Source: JBBDXA01 sp040902585
Lineage (GTDB): Bacteria > Planctomycetota > Phycisphaerae > Phycisphaerales > Phycisphaeraceae
DNA: 52,089 nt
NCBI GenBank assembly: GCA_040902585.1
Contig: JBBDXA010000021.1
Coordinates: 1 to 52,089 of the forward strand
Direction: 5' to 3'
Shown: piece by piece, positions 25,788 through 34,745 of the stretch
Layout of the letters: each line of letters starts with the position of its first letter
Numbering within the stretch: the first letter of the stretch is position 1
Program-made: the position numbers and the translations under genes
Notes under the pieces: generated by a model
What the model was told of the DNA's origin: nothing
Seen by the model: only the letters and a program-made list of their open reading frames with translations
The model's database searches: none

Positions 25788-26690
25788 CTACTTCTTCTCC
25801 CGCTTGCCCAGCTCCGCTTTGACCTTCTTCCGCTGACCGGTCAGAGAACTGAAGTAGTCGATCTCGATCGCATCGCCCGGGGTTTTCTTCGCAATGGATT
25901 TGACCAGGTCGTCGAACTCATTGACCGGCTTGCCGTCGATCTGATAGATCACATCATTCACCTGGAGCCCGGCCTTTTCAGCCGCGCCGCCGGTCAGAAC
26001 GGTGTGAACCCTCAGCCCCGGGCCGTCGTCGGCGGGAAGCGTGCCGACGCCCAGGAACGCCTCGCCGAACTTGATGATCTTCGCTCCGGGCAGCGCCTGT
26101 TGGAGCATCGTCACCGCTTCATCGGAAACATTCGCCGTCGGCTCGATGCTGACCTGCTTCACGTTCCGCAGCAGGGTGAGATGTTTCAGTCCCGCATCGC
26201 CGCCTTTCCAGTTGCCGTTCAATTCGATGTAGTTCGTCTCCAGAGAGACGTTCGCGCCGAGATTGTTCAGGGCGGTGATGGCGCGGGTCTCGCGCATGAA
26301 GGGCAAGGCGACGACGGCATCACACGCCCTGTGGGCCGCAGTTTCATTCGTACTCTGCGACAGCTCGATCAGCGCTTTCTCCGCCTGGGCGACCGTCTGA
26401 ACATCCGTCGAAAGCGCCAGCTCGACCAGTGCGAACACCGCCCGCCAGCTCATCTCCGGCTCGCCCCCGTCCGCAGCCTGCTGCAGCAGCGGAATCGCCG
26501 GTTTGCCGAGCACGATGAGCTGCCGCGTCGCCGTCTCGCGGTACTCGAACGAATCGGAGGCAAGGCGGGCGATGAGGCGATTGATGTCGTCGTTGGAAGG
26601 GGCGGCCGATGTGTCTTCACTCTGCGCACCAGCCGGCGCGACGAGCGAGGCAAGCACGAGAGCCGGCAGGATGATGAATCGCATCAGCAT
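25788..26690 (-). CDS. Secreted HEAT/LRR-like protein with C-terminal PDZ domain
   Basis: About 300 residues from ATG 26690 (or 26684). The signal peptide is LVLASLVAPAGA-Q. After it come HEAT-like helices (DDINRLIARLASDSFEYRET, PAIPLLQQAADGG), then a leucine-rich-repeat-like part (YIELNGNWKGGDAGLKHLTL, VSDEAVTMLQQALPGAKI) and a PDZ domain (about 195-295) with LGVGTLP, GGAAEKAGLQVNDVIYQIDG and VNEFDDLVKSI. There is no protease domain, so it is probably an adaptor or scaffold in the envelope. The combination is common in planctomycetes but functionally unassigned. It lies tail to tail with the amidohydrolase gene. Confidence 0.82.
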   Translation of the reverse strand: MLMRFIILPALVLASLVAPAGAQSEDTSAAPSNDDINRLIARLASDSFEYRETATRQLIVLGKPAIPLLQQAADGGEPEMSWRAVFALVELALSTDVQTVAQAEKALIELSQSTNETAAHRACDAVVALPFMRETRAITALNNLGANVSLETNYIELNGNWKGGDAGLKHLTLLRNVKQVSIEPTANVSDEAVTMLQQALPGAKIIKFGEAFLGVGTLPADDGPGLRVHTVLTGGAAEKAGLQVNDVIYQIDGKPVNEFDDLVKSIAKKTPGDAIEIDYFSSLTGQRKKVKAELGKREKK

Positions 26691-26788
26691 GACATACGCC
26701 GGGGGCCGGGGCTGGGGCCGGGAGGAAGGAAGTTCCACCATCATACGTATGCATCGGCTGAAAAAGCAGGGTGACGCGAATTGGAACC

Positions 26789-26898
26789 GGAGCACCGTCC
26801 CGACAGGGCGGTGCTAATGGCGAACGGATGAGAAGGTGCAACGTGGCACCCTTGTTGATAGAACGCCAATAGCACCACCCTGTCGGGATGGTGCTCCC
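26789..26898. repeat. Family B palindrome, copy 2
   Basis: A 110-base element with ends GGAGCACCGTCCCGACAGGG and, at the right, its near complement. The loop carries GAAGGTGCAACGTGGCACCC, matching the loop of copy 1 in inverse orientation. It lies between two minus-strand genes, ending eight bases from the stop of the aminotransferase gene. Confidence 0.9.
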
Positions 26899-26906
26899 GT
26901 GTCCAC

Positions 26907-28010
26907 TCAACGCCCCAAAATCTCGCCCAGCGCCGCCAGCACCAGCGCGACGTTCCGCTTCGTCGCGGAGTTGCCCATCAGGCCGATGCGCCAGGCTTTG
27001 CCTTTGAAGGCACCGAGCCCCGCGCCGATTTCGATGCTGTACTCCGTGAGCAGGCGTTTGCGCACGGCCAGATCGTCCGCGCCTTCGGGAATGGAGATCG
27101 CGTTGAGCATGGGAAGACTGAACCCTTCCTGACTGACGTAACCGATGCCCAGTTGCGATAACCCTTCGCGCAGGAGTTCGTGCATGGCGCGGTGCCGGGC
27201 GAAACGGGCTTCGAGTCCTTCTTCCAGGGCGATGTTCAGGGCTTCATCGAGAGCGTAGAGCATGTTGATCGGCGCGGTGTGATGGTACACGCGCTCCTGG
27301 CCCCAGTAGCTTTTGAGCATGGCCACATCGAGGTACCAGCTCTGCACTTTGGTCTTGCGGGCGTCGAGGCGTTCCATGGCGCGGGGGCCGAAGGTCATCG
27401 GTGAAAGGCCGGGCGGGCAGGAGAGACACTTCTGCGTACCGCTGAAGGCCGCGTCCACGCCCCATTCATCGACCTTCACAGGCGCGCCGCCCAGGCTGGT
27501 GACGCAGTCCATCAGCAGCAGGGCGCCGCGACTGTGTATTGCTTCGCCCAGCTCCTTCGAGAACGGCTGATGCGCCCCGGTCGAAGTCTCCGCATTCACC
27601 AGCGCGACCAGCGCGGGCCGGGTGCGGTCTACCGCTTCGATGATTTCTTCCTGTGTGAAGACTTGCCCCCAGGGGCGTTCGATCTTCTCGACGACCGCGC
27701 CGCAGCGCGAGGCGCAGTCCACCATGCGTCCGCCGAAGACGCCGTTGACGCCGATGAGGATTTTGTCGCCCGGTTCGATGAGGTTGGCGAGCATCGCTTC
27801 CATGCCTGCCGAGCCTGTGCCGCTGCATGCGAAGGTCATGGCGTTGTTGGTGGCGAAGACGGTGCGCAGCTTGTCGCGGACGCCGTCCATGAGCTGAAGG
27901 AAGGCGGGGTCGAGATGGCCGATGGTGGGCTGGGCCATGGCCAGAAGGACGCGCGCGGGCACATCGCTGGGGCCGGGGCCGAGAAGGACGCGTGGCGGGG
28001 CGTGAAACAT
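26907..28010 (-). CDS. Class V aminotransferase (alanine/serine-glyoxylate type)
   Basis: The 367-residue PLP enzyme starts at ATG 28010 (MFHAPPRVLLGPGPSDVP), the usual N-terminus of this group. The PLP lysine is Lys194 in FSGTQKCLSCPPGLS; Asp168 in MDCVTSLGG contacts the cofactor; CSGTGSAGMEAML forms the phosphate cup. The best match is alanine-glyoxylate or serine-glyoxylate aminotransferase, linking glyoxylate and glycine metabolism. It is in the same region as gcvT, but there is no operon link. The precise amino donor cannot be read from sequence. Confidence 0.92.
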   Translation of the reverse strand: MFHAPPRVLLGPGPSDVPARVLLAMAQPTIGHLDPAFLQLMDGVRDKLRTVFATNNAMTFACSGTGSAGMEAMLANLIEPGDKILIGVNGVFGGRMVDCASRCGAVVEKIERPWGQVFTQEEIIEAVDRTRPALVALVNAETSTGAHQPFSKELGEAIHSRGALLLMDCVTSLGGAPVKVDEWGVDAAFSGTQKCLSCPPGLSPMTFGPRAMERLDARKTKVQSWYLDVAMLKSYWGQERVYHHTAPINMLYALDEALNIALEEGLEARFARHRAMHELLREGLSQLGIGYVSQEGFSLPMLNAISIPEGADDLAVRKRLLTEYSIEIGAGLGAFKGKAWRIGLMGNSATKRNVALVLAALGEILGR

Positions 28011-28161
28011 GGGCTGGATCGTAGCGGGGGGAGGCAAGGGTGGAAAGGGCGGGCAACGCGCGTTTGCCCCGATCGTCGCGCGTAACAAACCATCCGTCCG
28101 TTACATTACTTATGAGTGGAGGTCATCCGCCACGATTCCGAACCCCTCGAGAGGCTTCATC

Positions 28162-29430
28162 ATGCTGCGATCTATCCTTCTTGCTCTTTGTCTTTGTTTC
28201 ATCACTCATGCCGCGGTGGCCGGTGACTGGCCTGCCTGGCGCGGGCCCACGCAGATGGGCATCAGCAATGAAACCGGCATGCCCACCGAGTGGGATCAGA
28301 CCAAGAACGTCACGTGGAAAGTCCCGCTGCCCGATGCCGGCAACTCGACGCCGATCATCCTCGGCGAGCGCGTGATCATCACCTGTGCCGAGCAGAAAGG
28401 TACGGTGCGCAGCACCATCTGCTTCGATCGCAAGGACGGCTCGCAGCTCTGGAAGCAGACCATCACATTCGAAGAGAAAGAACAGACGCACGGCACGAAC
28501 CCCTACTGCTCATCGTCGCCGGTCAGCGACGGCAAGTGCATCATCGTCTGGCACGGCTCGGCCGGCATCTACTGCTACGACATGAGCGGCAAGGAGCTTT
28601 GGAAGCGCGACCTGGGCGAGTTCGATCACATCTGGGGCAACGCGTCGAGCCCGGTGATCCACGGCGACCATGTCCTGCTCTCGGCCGGCCCCGGCCTGCG
28701 GCACGTGCTCTACTGCTTCAACAAGAAGGACGGCGCGGTGGTGTGGGAGAAGGAACTCTCCGACTCGCAGAGCAAGGAAGCCAAGCAGTTCAAGGGCTCG
28801 TGGAGCACGCCGGTGATTCACAAGATCGGCGAGATGGATCAGATGATTCTCGGCCTGCCGCAGAAGCTGTGCGGATTCGATCCGAAAACCGGCGAGGAGC
28901 TTTGGCATTGCAAAGGCCTGAGTGATCTGGTCTATGCCTCGCCGCTGATCGGTGAGGGTGTGATCGTGGCGATGAGCGGCTACGGCGGGCCGGGCCTGGC
29001 GATGAAGGAACCCAGCGCGACTGATCGCGGCGACCTGACCGCATCGCATCGGCTGTGGGTGCATCCGAAGAACCCGCAGCGCGTCGGGTCGGGCGTGATC
29101 GTCGGCAAGCACGTCTACATCCTGAATGAGCCGGGCATCGCGTTTTGCATTGACTTGAAGACTGGCGAGCAGCTCTGGGGCCGCGGCGAGCGCGCGGGCA
29201 CGGGCGGATCGTGGTCGAGCATGGTGCATGCCGATGGCAAGCTCTGGATCTGCAATATGAAAGGCGAGACGGTGGTGTTGAAGGCGGACCCGACGTTTGA
29301 AGTGATCGCGGTGAACCCGATGAAGGAAATGATCCGGGCGTCCACGGCCTTCAGCGACGGGCAGGTGTTCATCCGCACCTATGGGCACTTGTACTGCATC
29401 GGCAAGCGAAGGGAGAAGGCGGCGGAGTGA
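28162..29430 (+). CDS. Secreted PQQ-like beta-propeller protein
   Basis: The 422-residue protein starts at ATG 28162 with a signal peptide (MLRSILLALCLCFITHAAVA-GDWP). It opens DWPAWRGPTQMGISNETGMP, the standard N-terminus of planctomycete outer-membrane PQQ-like proteins, then has repeated blades with W-docking motifs (DGSQLWKQ, KELWKRDL, GEELWHCKG, GEQLWGRG). Similar folds occur in PQQ dehydrogenases and in BamB. Dehydrogenase active-site residues are not apparent, so a structural role is more likely. An open frame reaching back to 28009 is discounted because of the signal peptide. Confidence 0.85.
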   Translation: MLRSILLALCLCFITHAAVAGDWPAWRGPTQMGISNETGMPTEWDQTKNVTWKVPLPDAGNSTPIILGERVIITCAEQKGTVRSTICFDRKDGSQLWKQTITFEEKEQTHGTNPYCSSSPVSDGKCIIVWHGSAGIYCYDMSGKELWKRDLGEFDHIWGNASSPVIHGDHVLLSAGPGLRHVLYCFNKKDGAVVWEKELSDSQSKEAKQFKGSWSTPVIHKIGEMDQMILGLPQKLCGFDPKTGEELWHCKGLSDLVYASPLIGEGVIVAMSGYGGPGLAMKEPSATDRGDLTASHRLWVHPKNPQRVGSGVIVGKHVYILNEPGIAFCIDLKTGEQLWGRGERAGTGGSWSSMVHADGKLWICNMKGETVVLKADPTFEVIAVNPMKEMIRASTAFSDGQVFIRTYGHLYCIGKRREKAAE

Positions 29431-29451
29431 AATTCAATGATGGGTAATCTC

Positions 29452-29880
29452 CAAGCCCTATGGCGAGTCTGCGAGCCGTTGGGGTAATGCGGCGCTAGTG
29501 GAGCACACCCCAACCATCGAGGTATCCTTCAACGAGAGAAACACGCTCAGCGAGCTTGATTTCGAAAGCAGTCACATCCTCGTAGGTGACCAACATCCGC
29601 TTTGAAATGGTCAGTTCCATGCCTCCGCGATCGAATGGTTTCGTCTCGATATTGGCTAGCTTCTCTCCTGCCTTAAGATCAGCAACGTACAACATTGCGA
29701 TATGGTCGGCCTCTCCCTCGGTCGCGAACACTGCGTGGAAATCAACTACGTGTTCAATAGAGAAATCAAAGGCATGCGCCTCCAACCGGCGGAAAACGTC
29801 CCCATTCGCATCGTCTGGATACTTCATGTTGCCCCTCGCGACCGATATCCCAACGGCTCGCAGACTCGCCATTGGGCTTG
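29452..29880. repeat. Split family C palindrome flanking the RraB-like gene
   Basis: The left arm (29452-29484) and right arm (29849-29880) are inverted, near-identical copies of the family C arm; both contain the 20-base core GGCGAGTCTGCGAGCCGTTG or its complement. In the complete copies the arms are separated by a loop of about 20 bases; here 364 bases lie between them and contain the whole RraB-like gene. Confidence 0.9.
29495..29827 (-). CDS. RraB-family (RNase E inhibitor-like) protein
   Basis: The 110-residue protein starts at ATG 29827 with KYPDDANGDVFRRLEAH and ends with YLDGWGVLH; the N-terminal YPDDANGD and C-terminal DGWG are landmarks of RraB-like proteins. Middle part: VVDFHAVFATEGEADHIAML and ISKRMLVTYEDVTAFEIKL also fit. 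In E. coli RraB binds RNase E and changes its activity; whether this short relative does so is unknown. It is enclosed between the two arms of a split family C palindrome. No promoter is obvious. An in-frame extension to 29902 runs through the right arm of the palindrome and is probably not translated. Confidence 0.75.
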   Translation of the reverse strand: MKYPDDANGDVFRRLEAHAFDFSIEHVVDFHAVFATEGEADHIAMLYVADLKAGEKLANIETKPFDRGGMELTISKRMLVTYEDVTAFEIKLAERVSLVEGYLDGWGVLH

Positions 29881-29898
29881 ATACGACATCATTGCAGT

Positions 29899-30450
29899 TC
29901 ACTTCTTCTGCAACTCTTCCAACTTCGCCTTCACTTCCTTCGCATGGCCGCGCGGGTTGACGGTCAGGTAGTGAAACGCCACGACGCCTTCGGGATTGAC
30001 GATCACCGTCGAGCGCACCACCTTGCCGGTCTTCTTGCCGTCCTTTTCCGTTTCGACGTACGCGCCGTAGGCCTTCATCATCTCGCGCTGCGGGTCGCTG
30101 AGCAGCGTGATCGTCAACTTGTACTTGGCGATGAACTTCAGATGTGACTCGATCGAATCGGCGCTGATGCCGACGATGGCAGCGTTGAGGTCTTTGAAGT
30201 CGGCAATCGATTCAGTGAACTCACACGCCTCGGCGGTGCAGCCCGGGGTGTCATCCTTCGGATAGAAGTAGAGCACCAGCCACTTGCCTTTGTAGTCGGC
30301 GAGCGTGGCGTCCTTGTTTTCCTGTGTCTTGGCTTTGAATCCCGGCGCGGTCTTGCCGACCTTCACGCCGGCTTCCTCCGCGGCCAGCGCGGGCAGAAGG
30401 AGCGAACACACCAGGCACACACCAAGTACGACAGTGAGTAGACGATTCAT
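29899..30450 (-). CDS. Exported peroxiredoxin (BCP/AhpC-TSA type)
   Basis: The 183-residue protein begins with a signal peptide (MNRLLTVVLGVCLVCSLLLPALA-AEE); GGAG lies about six bases before the ATG at 30450. The thioredoxin fold carries YPKDDTPGCTAEACEF with peroxidatic Cys71 and, five residues on, Cys76, the arrangement of BCP-type (PrxQ) enzymes. These reduce hydroperoxides with thioredoxin. Export indicates a periplasmic defence role. It is divergent from the LptF/G gene. Confidence 0.92.
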   Translation of the reverse strand: MNRLLTVVLGVCLVCSLLLPALAAEEAGVKVGKTAPGFKAKTQENKDATLADYKGKWLVLYFYPKDDTPGCTAEACEFTESIADFKDLNAAIVGISADSIESHLKFIAKYKLTITLLSDPQREMMKAYGAYVETEKDGKKTGKVVRSTVIVNPEGVVAFHYLTVNPRGHAKEVKAKLEELQKK

Positions 30451-30561
30451 GGTGAACTCCGAATAAGCGGTTGTTTGTCGATTGAAGGATCGAACCACCG
30501 GTCAACAGTATACTACGGCTCCGATCCGTTCCATCAGGAAGTCCTCCGCCTCGCGCCGCTC

Positions 30562-32262
30562 ATGCTCTTCACGCTTTACTGGTACATCTTGAAGGACCTG
30601 CTGAAGATGCTGGTGATCTCCACCGTCGTGCTGGTGATCGTGATCAGCTTCGGGGCGGCGATCAAACCGCTGATGGACGGCCTGCTCAGCATTGAGACAC
30701 TGCCGACGTTCGTGATGATCACCGCGCCGACGATGCTGATGTACGCCTTGCCGTTCAGTCTGGCGTTTTCGGTGACGATGGTCTACACGCGGATGGCGAC
30801 GGATGGCGAGATCACCGCGTGCAGTGCCGGCGGGCTGAGTTATTCATCCGTCTTCAAGCCGGTCGTGGTCCTTGGCGTGGCGATGATGATGGGCATGTAC
30901 ATTCTGAGCAACTGGGTGCTGCCTTCGCTGCACAAAGTCGCGCGGGAGATGGTGCAGAAGGACACGATTCGGCTGATGATGAACGAGTTCGCCAAGGGTC
31001 GGGCGATGCGGGTGGGCGACGCGATGATCTACGCCCGCGATGCCCAGCGGAGCGCGCCGCCGACGGTCGAAGGCAGCCCGATTCAACCGGAAGAGTTGAT
31101 CCTGCTCAGGCACGCCACGATCGGAAAGATCGATGTGAAGACCGGGCGCCTGCTTTCGGATCACACCGCATCCGAGGCGGATATTCTCGTTTATCGCGAC
31201 GAAGGACGGGCGTGGATTCAATTTCGCCTGCGCGACCCGATCTATCACGCCGAGGGCGGCGAGCAGGAACCGGCGGTGGGCATGCAGGCCGACCGGATGG
31301 AGATGCTGCCCACGATCGAACTGCCCAGTCAGTTGAGTGATGATCCGCGGCGAATGAGCTGGAACGAACTGATGCGCGTCAGCAGCGAGGTGGATCGACA
31401 TCCGATTCTGCGGCCACAGCGCACGATGCTGGCGGGTGCGATTGCGATCGCGAAGATTCGGGCGCTGATGCAGGCGGAGCTGGATCGAGCCGTGCTTCAT
31501 TATGGCGAAGCTCCGCCCGATGCACCCGCGACGGGCGGGCTGGTACTTCATGGTTCGCGCGAAGGCGAGACGTTCGTGCTGAGTCCGCCGAAGCATTCAG
31601 TCGATGGCGAAGCACTGGTCCTCAACTCGCAGCCGGGCAAGCCCGTTCAGATCGACTATGTCGAGAAGGGCGAACTGGTCCGCCGCTACGAAGCCGCAGG
31701 TCGCGTCACCATCACCCTGGCCCAGGCCGAAGAGAACGCCGAGCCCAAGCTGACGCTGACGATGGCGGATGTCACCGTCTCCGATGCCCGGCAGTCTGTC
31801 CGCACCACCGAGCAGACGGATCTGAAACTCTCGCGCCTGTGGTGGCGCGACCCGGTGCTCGCGCCGCTGACGCAGCTCTCGGGCAACGAGCTTCAGACTA
31901 TGGCGAAAAGTTATCCGACATCCATGTGGGTGTTGAACGGGGCGAACTACCTTCGCGACCATACGGATCGCATGACCCGCCGCGCCGTGCTGGAGTTTCA
32001 CCTGCGCGGGGCGTACTCGTTCAACCTGCTGCTGGCGGCCCTGTTCGCCGGGGTCATCAGCGTGCGACTGCGCGGGTCGCTGTCACTGGTCGTGTTCTTC
32101 TACACTTTCATGGTCGTGCTCGCGGGAATCCTGATCACCTACAACGGCGAGCGTTTCGGCCGCGGCCAGGCCCTGCCCCTGGGCCTGGCGATGCTCTGGC
32201 TCAGCAGCGTTCTGACCGCGGGCGGCATCGGCATGATCTACTCGAAAGTGGCGCGCAACTGA
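30562..32262 (+). CDS. LptF/LptG-family permease (YjgP/YjgQ) with enlarged periplasmic domain
   Basis: About 566 residues from ATG 30562, where TLYWYILKDLLKMLVIS gives the family N-terminus; an upstream frame from 30475 is possible. N-terminal membrane helices (about 15-125) and three C-terminal helices (about 475-560, including LLLAALFAGVISVRL) enclose a large soluble domain. The latter is about 330 residues, against roughly 180 in the E. coli proteins. Two copies of such proteins with LptB drive lipopolysaccharide export in diderms. Only one gene is seen here, as in several planctomycetes with other copies elsewhere. Confidence 0.85.
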   Translation: MLFTLYWYILKDLLKMLVISTVVLVIVISFGAAIKPLMDGLLSIETLPTFVMITAPTMLMYALPFSLAFSVTMVYTRMATDGEITACSAGGLSYSSVFKPVVVLGVAMMMGMYILSNWVLPSLHKVAREMVQKDTIRLMMNEFAKGRAMRVGDAMIYARDAQRSAPPTVEGSPIQPEELILLRHATIGKIDVKTGRLLSDHTASEADILVYRDEGRAWIQFRLRDPIYHAEGGEQEPAVGMQADRMEMLPTIELPSQLSDDPRRMSWNELMRVSSEVDRHPILRPQRTMLAGAIAIAKIRALMQAELDRAVLHYGEAPPDAPATGGLVLHGSREGETFVLSPPKHSVDGEALVLNSQPGKPVQIDYVEKGELVRRYEAAGRVTITLAQAEENAEPKLTLTMADVTVSDARQSVRTTEQTDLKLSRLWWRDPVLAPLTQLSGNELQTMAKSYPTSMWVLNGANYLRDHTDRMTRRAVLEFHLRGAYSFNLLLAALFAGVISVRLRGSLSLVVFFYTFMVVLAGILITYNGERFGRGQALPLGLAMLWLSSVLTAGGIGMIYSKVARN

Positions 32263-32334
32263 TCGGGCAGGAGTCGAGGCGACATGGTATGGTCCGCCTC
32301 TCAACCGTCACTCAACGACCGATCACCAGGCACC

Positions 32335-34002
32335 ATGACCCTTCGCAGCGAGCCCATTCCGCCCAGCACCATCGACGCGTCCACCAGCTTCAGTCCTTGG
32401 CTGAGCTGGAAAGGCTGCCTCGCGGTCATTCTTCTGACCGCGCTGGCGCGGATCATCTTCATCATCTGGCTCAACCCGTTCGAGCTCTCCGGTGACGAAG
32501 CCCAGTATTGGGACTGGTCGCGTCGACTGGACTGGTCCTATTACAGCAAGGGCCCCGGTGTGGCGTGGACGATCGCCCCGTTTACGGCGCTGTTTGGCCA
32601 TCATGACTGGGCCGTGCGCCTGCCCGCGGTCCTGTGGGCCGCGGTTGCGACACTGGCGATGGCGCGGCTGACGATGGATGTCGCAGCCGCGCGGGGCGGC
32701 ACGCAAAGACAGATCGAACGAGCCGGTTTCTTCGGTGCTCTCGCGTTCACTTTCTTCGTGGGCTACCAGTTTTCCAGCGTGGCCATGACCATCGATGGGC
32801 CGCACATGGCGTGGTGGATCATCGCCTGCTGGGCGGCCTTCCGCGCGTTTCACGCCTGGCATAAAGGCCGCACCGGCACGAGCGCGTGGCTGGCGCTGGG
32901 CGCGGCGATCGGCATCGGCATGCTCTTCAAGTACACCATCGCCGTTCTGATCGTCGGCATCATCGCCTTCATGATCGTCGGCCGCCGGTCGATTCGCTTC
33001 CGACTCGGGCCTGCCCTGGGCGCGCTGGGTGTCCTGCTTCTGTGCATGAGCCCGGTCGTGATCTGGAACGCACAACACGACTGGATCACCGTCAAGCATC
33101 TCATCGGCCGCATGAACCTGCCCGGCGGCGATGAAGTGATCACCAACAAGAACGCCGCGGGCTTCGGCTTCAAGTGGGCTCTGCGCATGCTCGGCGATCA
33201 ACTGGCGATACTGAATATCACCGTCATCGTTTTCATCCTTGCGGTGCGACGGCGAAGCGCAGCGACTGCGAATTCGGGGCCGCCTTCATCGAGCGGTCGC
33301 TTCCCCGCCTTCACGCTCATGGTCTGCCTCGCGCTGCCGATCCTGCTCATGTACCTGGGTATTTCGTTCATCAGCAAGATCCAGGCGAACTGGCCGCTGC
33401 CGGGGTACGCGACGCTGCTGGTCCTGGTGGCGGTCGTCGTGAGCGAAACGACCGATCGCCGCGCCGGTCTGGTGCGCTGGTGGCGGGCATGGGTGACGCT
33501 CGGCCTGGCCATCTTCCTCGGCTCTCTCGCGCTGGCGCCGATCATCCGCAGCGCTCCCGTGACGGCCCTGCGCGAAGCGAATGAAGGCATAGACCGCGCC
33601 ATCGAGCGGCTCACGGAAAACAGCGAGGCGGCCGCCCGCCTGCAGCCGGTCATCGAAGACCTGCGCCGCCGCACGGGCAAGGAACCAATGGTCATCGCGG
33701 GCCACTACATGCTCACCGCGCAGATGGCGTTCTACCTGCCCGGGCAACCCGTGGCTTACAGCGGCGCGGCCTACCTAGGCAGTCGCGAATCGTCGTACGA
33801 CTACTTCGAAGACACCAGGCTGGATAACCCAGCCCTCCTCGGCAGGCCCGCCGTGCTCTACGGCGGGAACCTGGCGCTCTGGGAATCGAAGCTGGAGTTC
33901 GAGCGCATCGATATGAACTCGCAAACGCATGCGATCTACGCGGCCGTGAACTATCGCGGTCCGCGCCCTCGCTCCGGCCCCGCGAAGGAGAATGGGCAGT
34001 GA
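32335..34002 (+). CDS. GT39/ArnT-like membrane glycosyltransferase
   Basis: The 555-residue polytopic protein has about ten hydrophobic helices. The first extracytoplasmic loop carries FELSGDEAQYWDWSRRLDWSYYSKGPGVAW, in short the DEAqYw motif with the Asp-Glu pair that is catalytic in ArnT/PMT enzymes. A soluble C-terminal part begins about residue 420. These enzymes move a sugar from a polyprenyl-phosphate donor to lipid A or protein outside the membrane. The stop overlaps the GTG of the PAP2 gene (GTGA), so the two are coupled, which suits recycling of lipid carrier. Confidence 0.88.
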   Translation: MTLRSEPIPPSTIDASTSFSPWLSWKGCLAVILLTALARIIFIIWLNPFELSGDEAQYWDWSRRLDWSYYSKGPGVAWTIAPFTALFGHHDWAVRLPAVLWAAVATLAMARLTMDVAAARGGTQRQIERAGFFGALAFTFFVGYQFSSVAMTIDGPHMAWWIIACWAAFRAFHAWHKGRTGTSAWLALGAAIGIGMLFKYTIAVLIVGIIAFMIVGRRSIRFRLGPALGALGVLLLCMSPVVIWNAQHDWITVKHLIGRMNLPGGDEVITNKNAAGFGFKWALRMLGDQLAILNITVIVFILAVRRRSAATANSGPPSSSGRFPAFTLMVCLALPILLMYLGISFISKIQANWPLPGYATLLVLVAVVVSETTDRRAGLVRWWRAWVTLGLAIFLGSLALAPIIRSAPVTALREANEGIDRAIERLTENSEAAARLQPVIEDLRRRTGKEPMVIAGHYMLTAQMAFYLPGQPVAYSGAAYLGSRESSYDYFEDTRLDNPALLGRPAVLYGGNLALWESKLEFERIDMNSQTHAIYAAVNYRGPRPRSGPAKENGQ

Positions 34003-34661
34003 ACGAAGGCGGCACCTGGCTGCGAAGTTGGAGATTTGCGATCACGGCGACCGCTGCGTTTGCCCTGGCGTTCATCGCCGCGCACTGGATCGACTATGCC
34101 GTCGTCAACGCGCTCTACACGCGCGATCTTTACGATGAGGACTGGGCCAAGGCATTTCGCTCGGTGGGGTACCTGCCTGTGTGGGTGGTGTTCGCCGTGG
34201 GTCTGTTTCTCACGGATCGCTTGCGCTATCGCGGACAAGGATTGAAGCTGAAACTTCGCCGCGCGGCGCTCGTGGTGAGTGCGACAGTCGTCGCGGGCCT
34301 TCTCGCTGAGCTGTTCAAGATGCTGCTGCGGCGAAACAGGCCGCGCTTTCATCTGGATCATCACACCTTTCGGTCGTGGGCCCATGACTTCTGGAGCACG
34401 GCCGGCTTCGGGTTGCCCTCGAGCCATACGACCGTCGCCTTTGCCGGTGCCGCCGCGATGAGCCTGCTCTTTCCGCGTCACGCCGTACTCTGGCTTCTCG
34501 CCGCGACGGGCTGCGCGTACTCGCGCATCGCCAACTCCGATCACTTCCCCAGCGACGTCATCCTGGGCGCGTTCGTCGGCTGCGCGACGGCATGGGCGCT
34601 GTGGGCTCGCTTCTTCCACCTGCGCGAGGACACCGGTCTGCCGCCGCTGAATTCCTGTTGA
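33999..34661 (+). CDS. PAP2-family membrane phosphatase
   Basis: The 220-residue protein has about six hydrophobic helices. The three phosphatase motifs are present: K107-x6-RP in KMLLRRNRP, GLPSSHT (138-144) and SRIANSDHFPSD (175-186) with the catalytic His182. The family removes phosphate from lipid phosphates such as undecaprenyl pyrophosphate or phosphatidic acid. The GTG start overlaps the GT39 gene's stop. Together they could handle lipid-linked sugar transfer and carrier recycling, or lipid A modification. Confidence 0.9.
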   Translation: MNEGGTWLRSWRFAITATAAFALAFIAAHWIDYAVVNALYTRDLYDEDWAKAFRSVGYLPVWVVFAVGLFLTDRLRYRGQGLKLKLRRAALVVSATVVAGLLAELFKMLLRRNRPRFHLDHHTFRSWAHDFWSTAGFGLPSSHTTVAFAGAAAMSLLFPRHAVLWLLAATGCAYSRIANSDHFPSDVILGAFVGCATAWALWARFFHLREDTGLPPLNSC

Positions 34662-34745
34662 GGAATCCCTCGTCATCGCTCGCGTTTGACGAACCCTTCA
34701 CCATCTCTGAACATACCGATCCTCCCCCCGACAGGAATCCTCCCC

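Noticed and set aside
29452..29880. Split family C palindrome as a transposon with its own transposase
   Set aside because: The enclosed gene is RraB-like and shows no DDE, HUH or recombinase motif.
30482..30514. TTGAAG...TATACT as a promoter of the LptF/G gene
   Set aside because: The 21-base spacing is too long for a sigma-70 promoter; TATACT alone is not enough.
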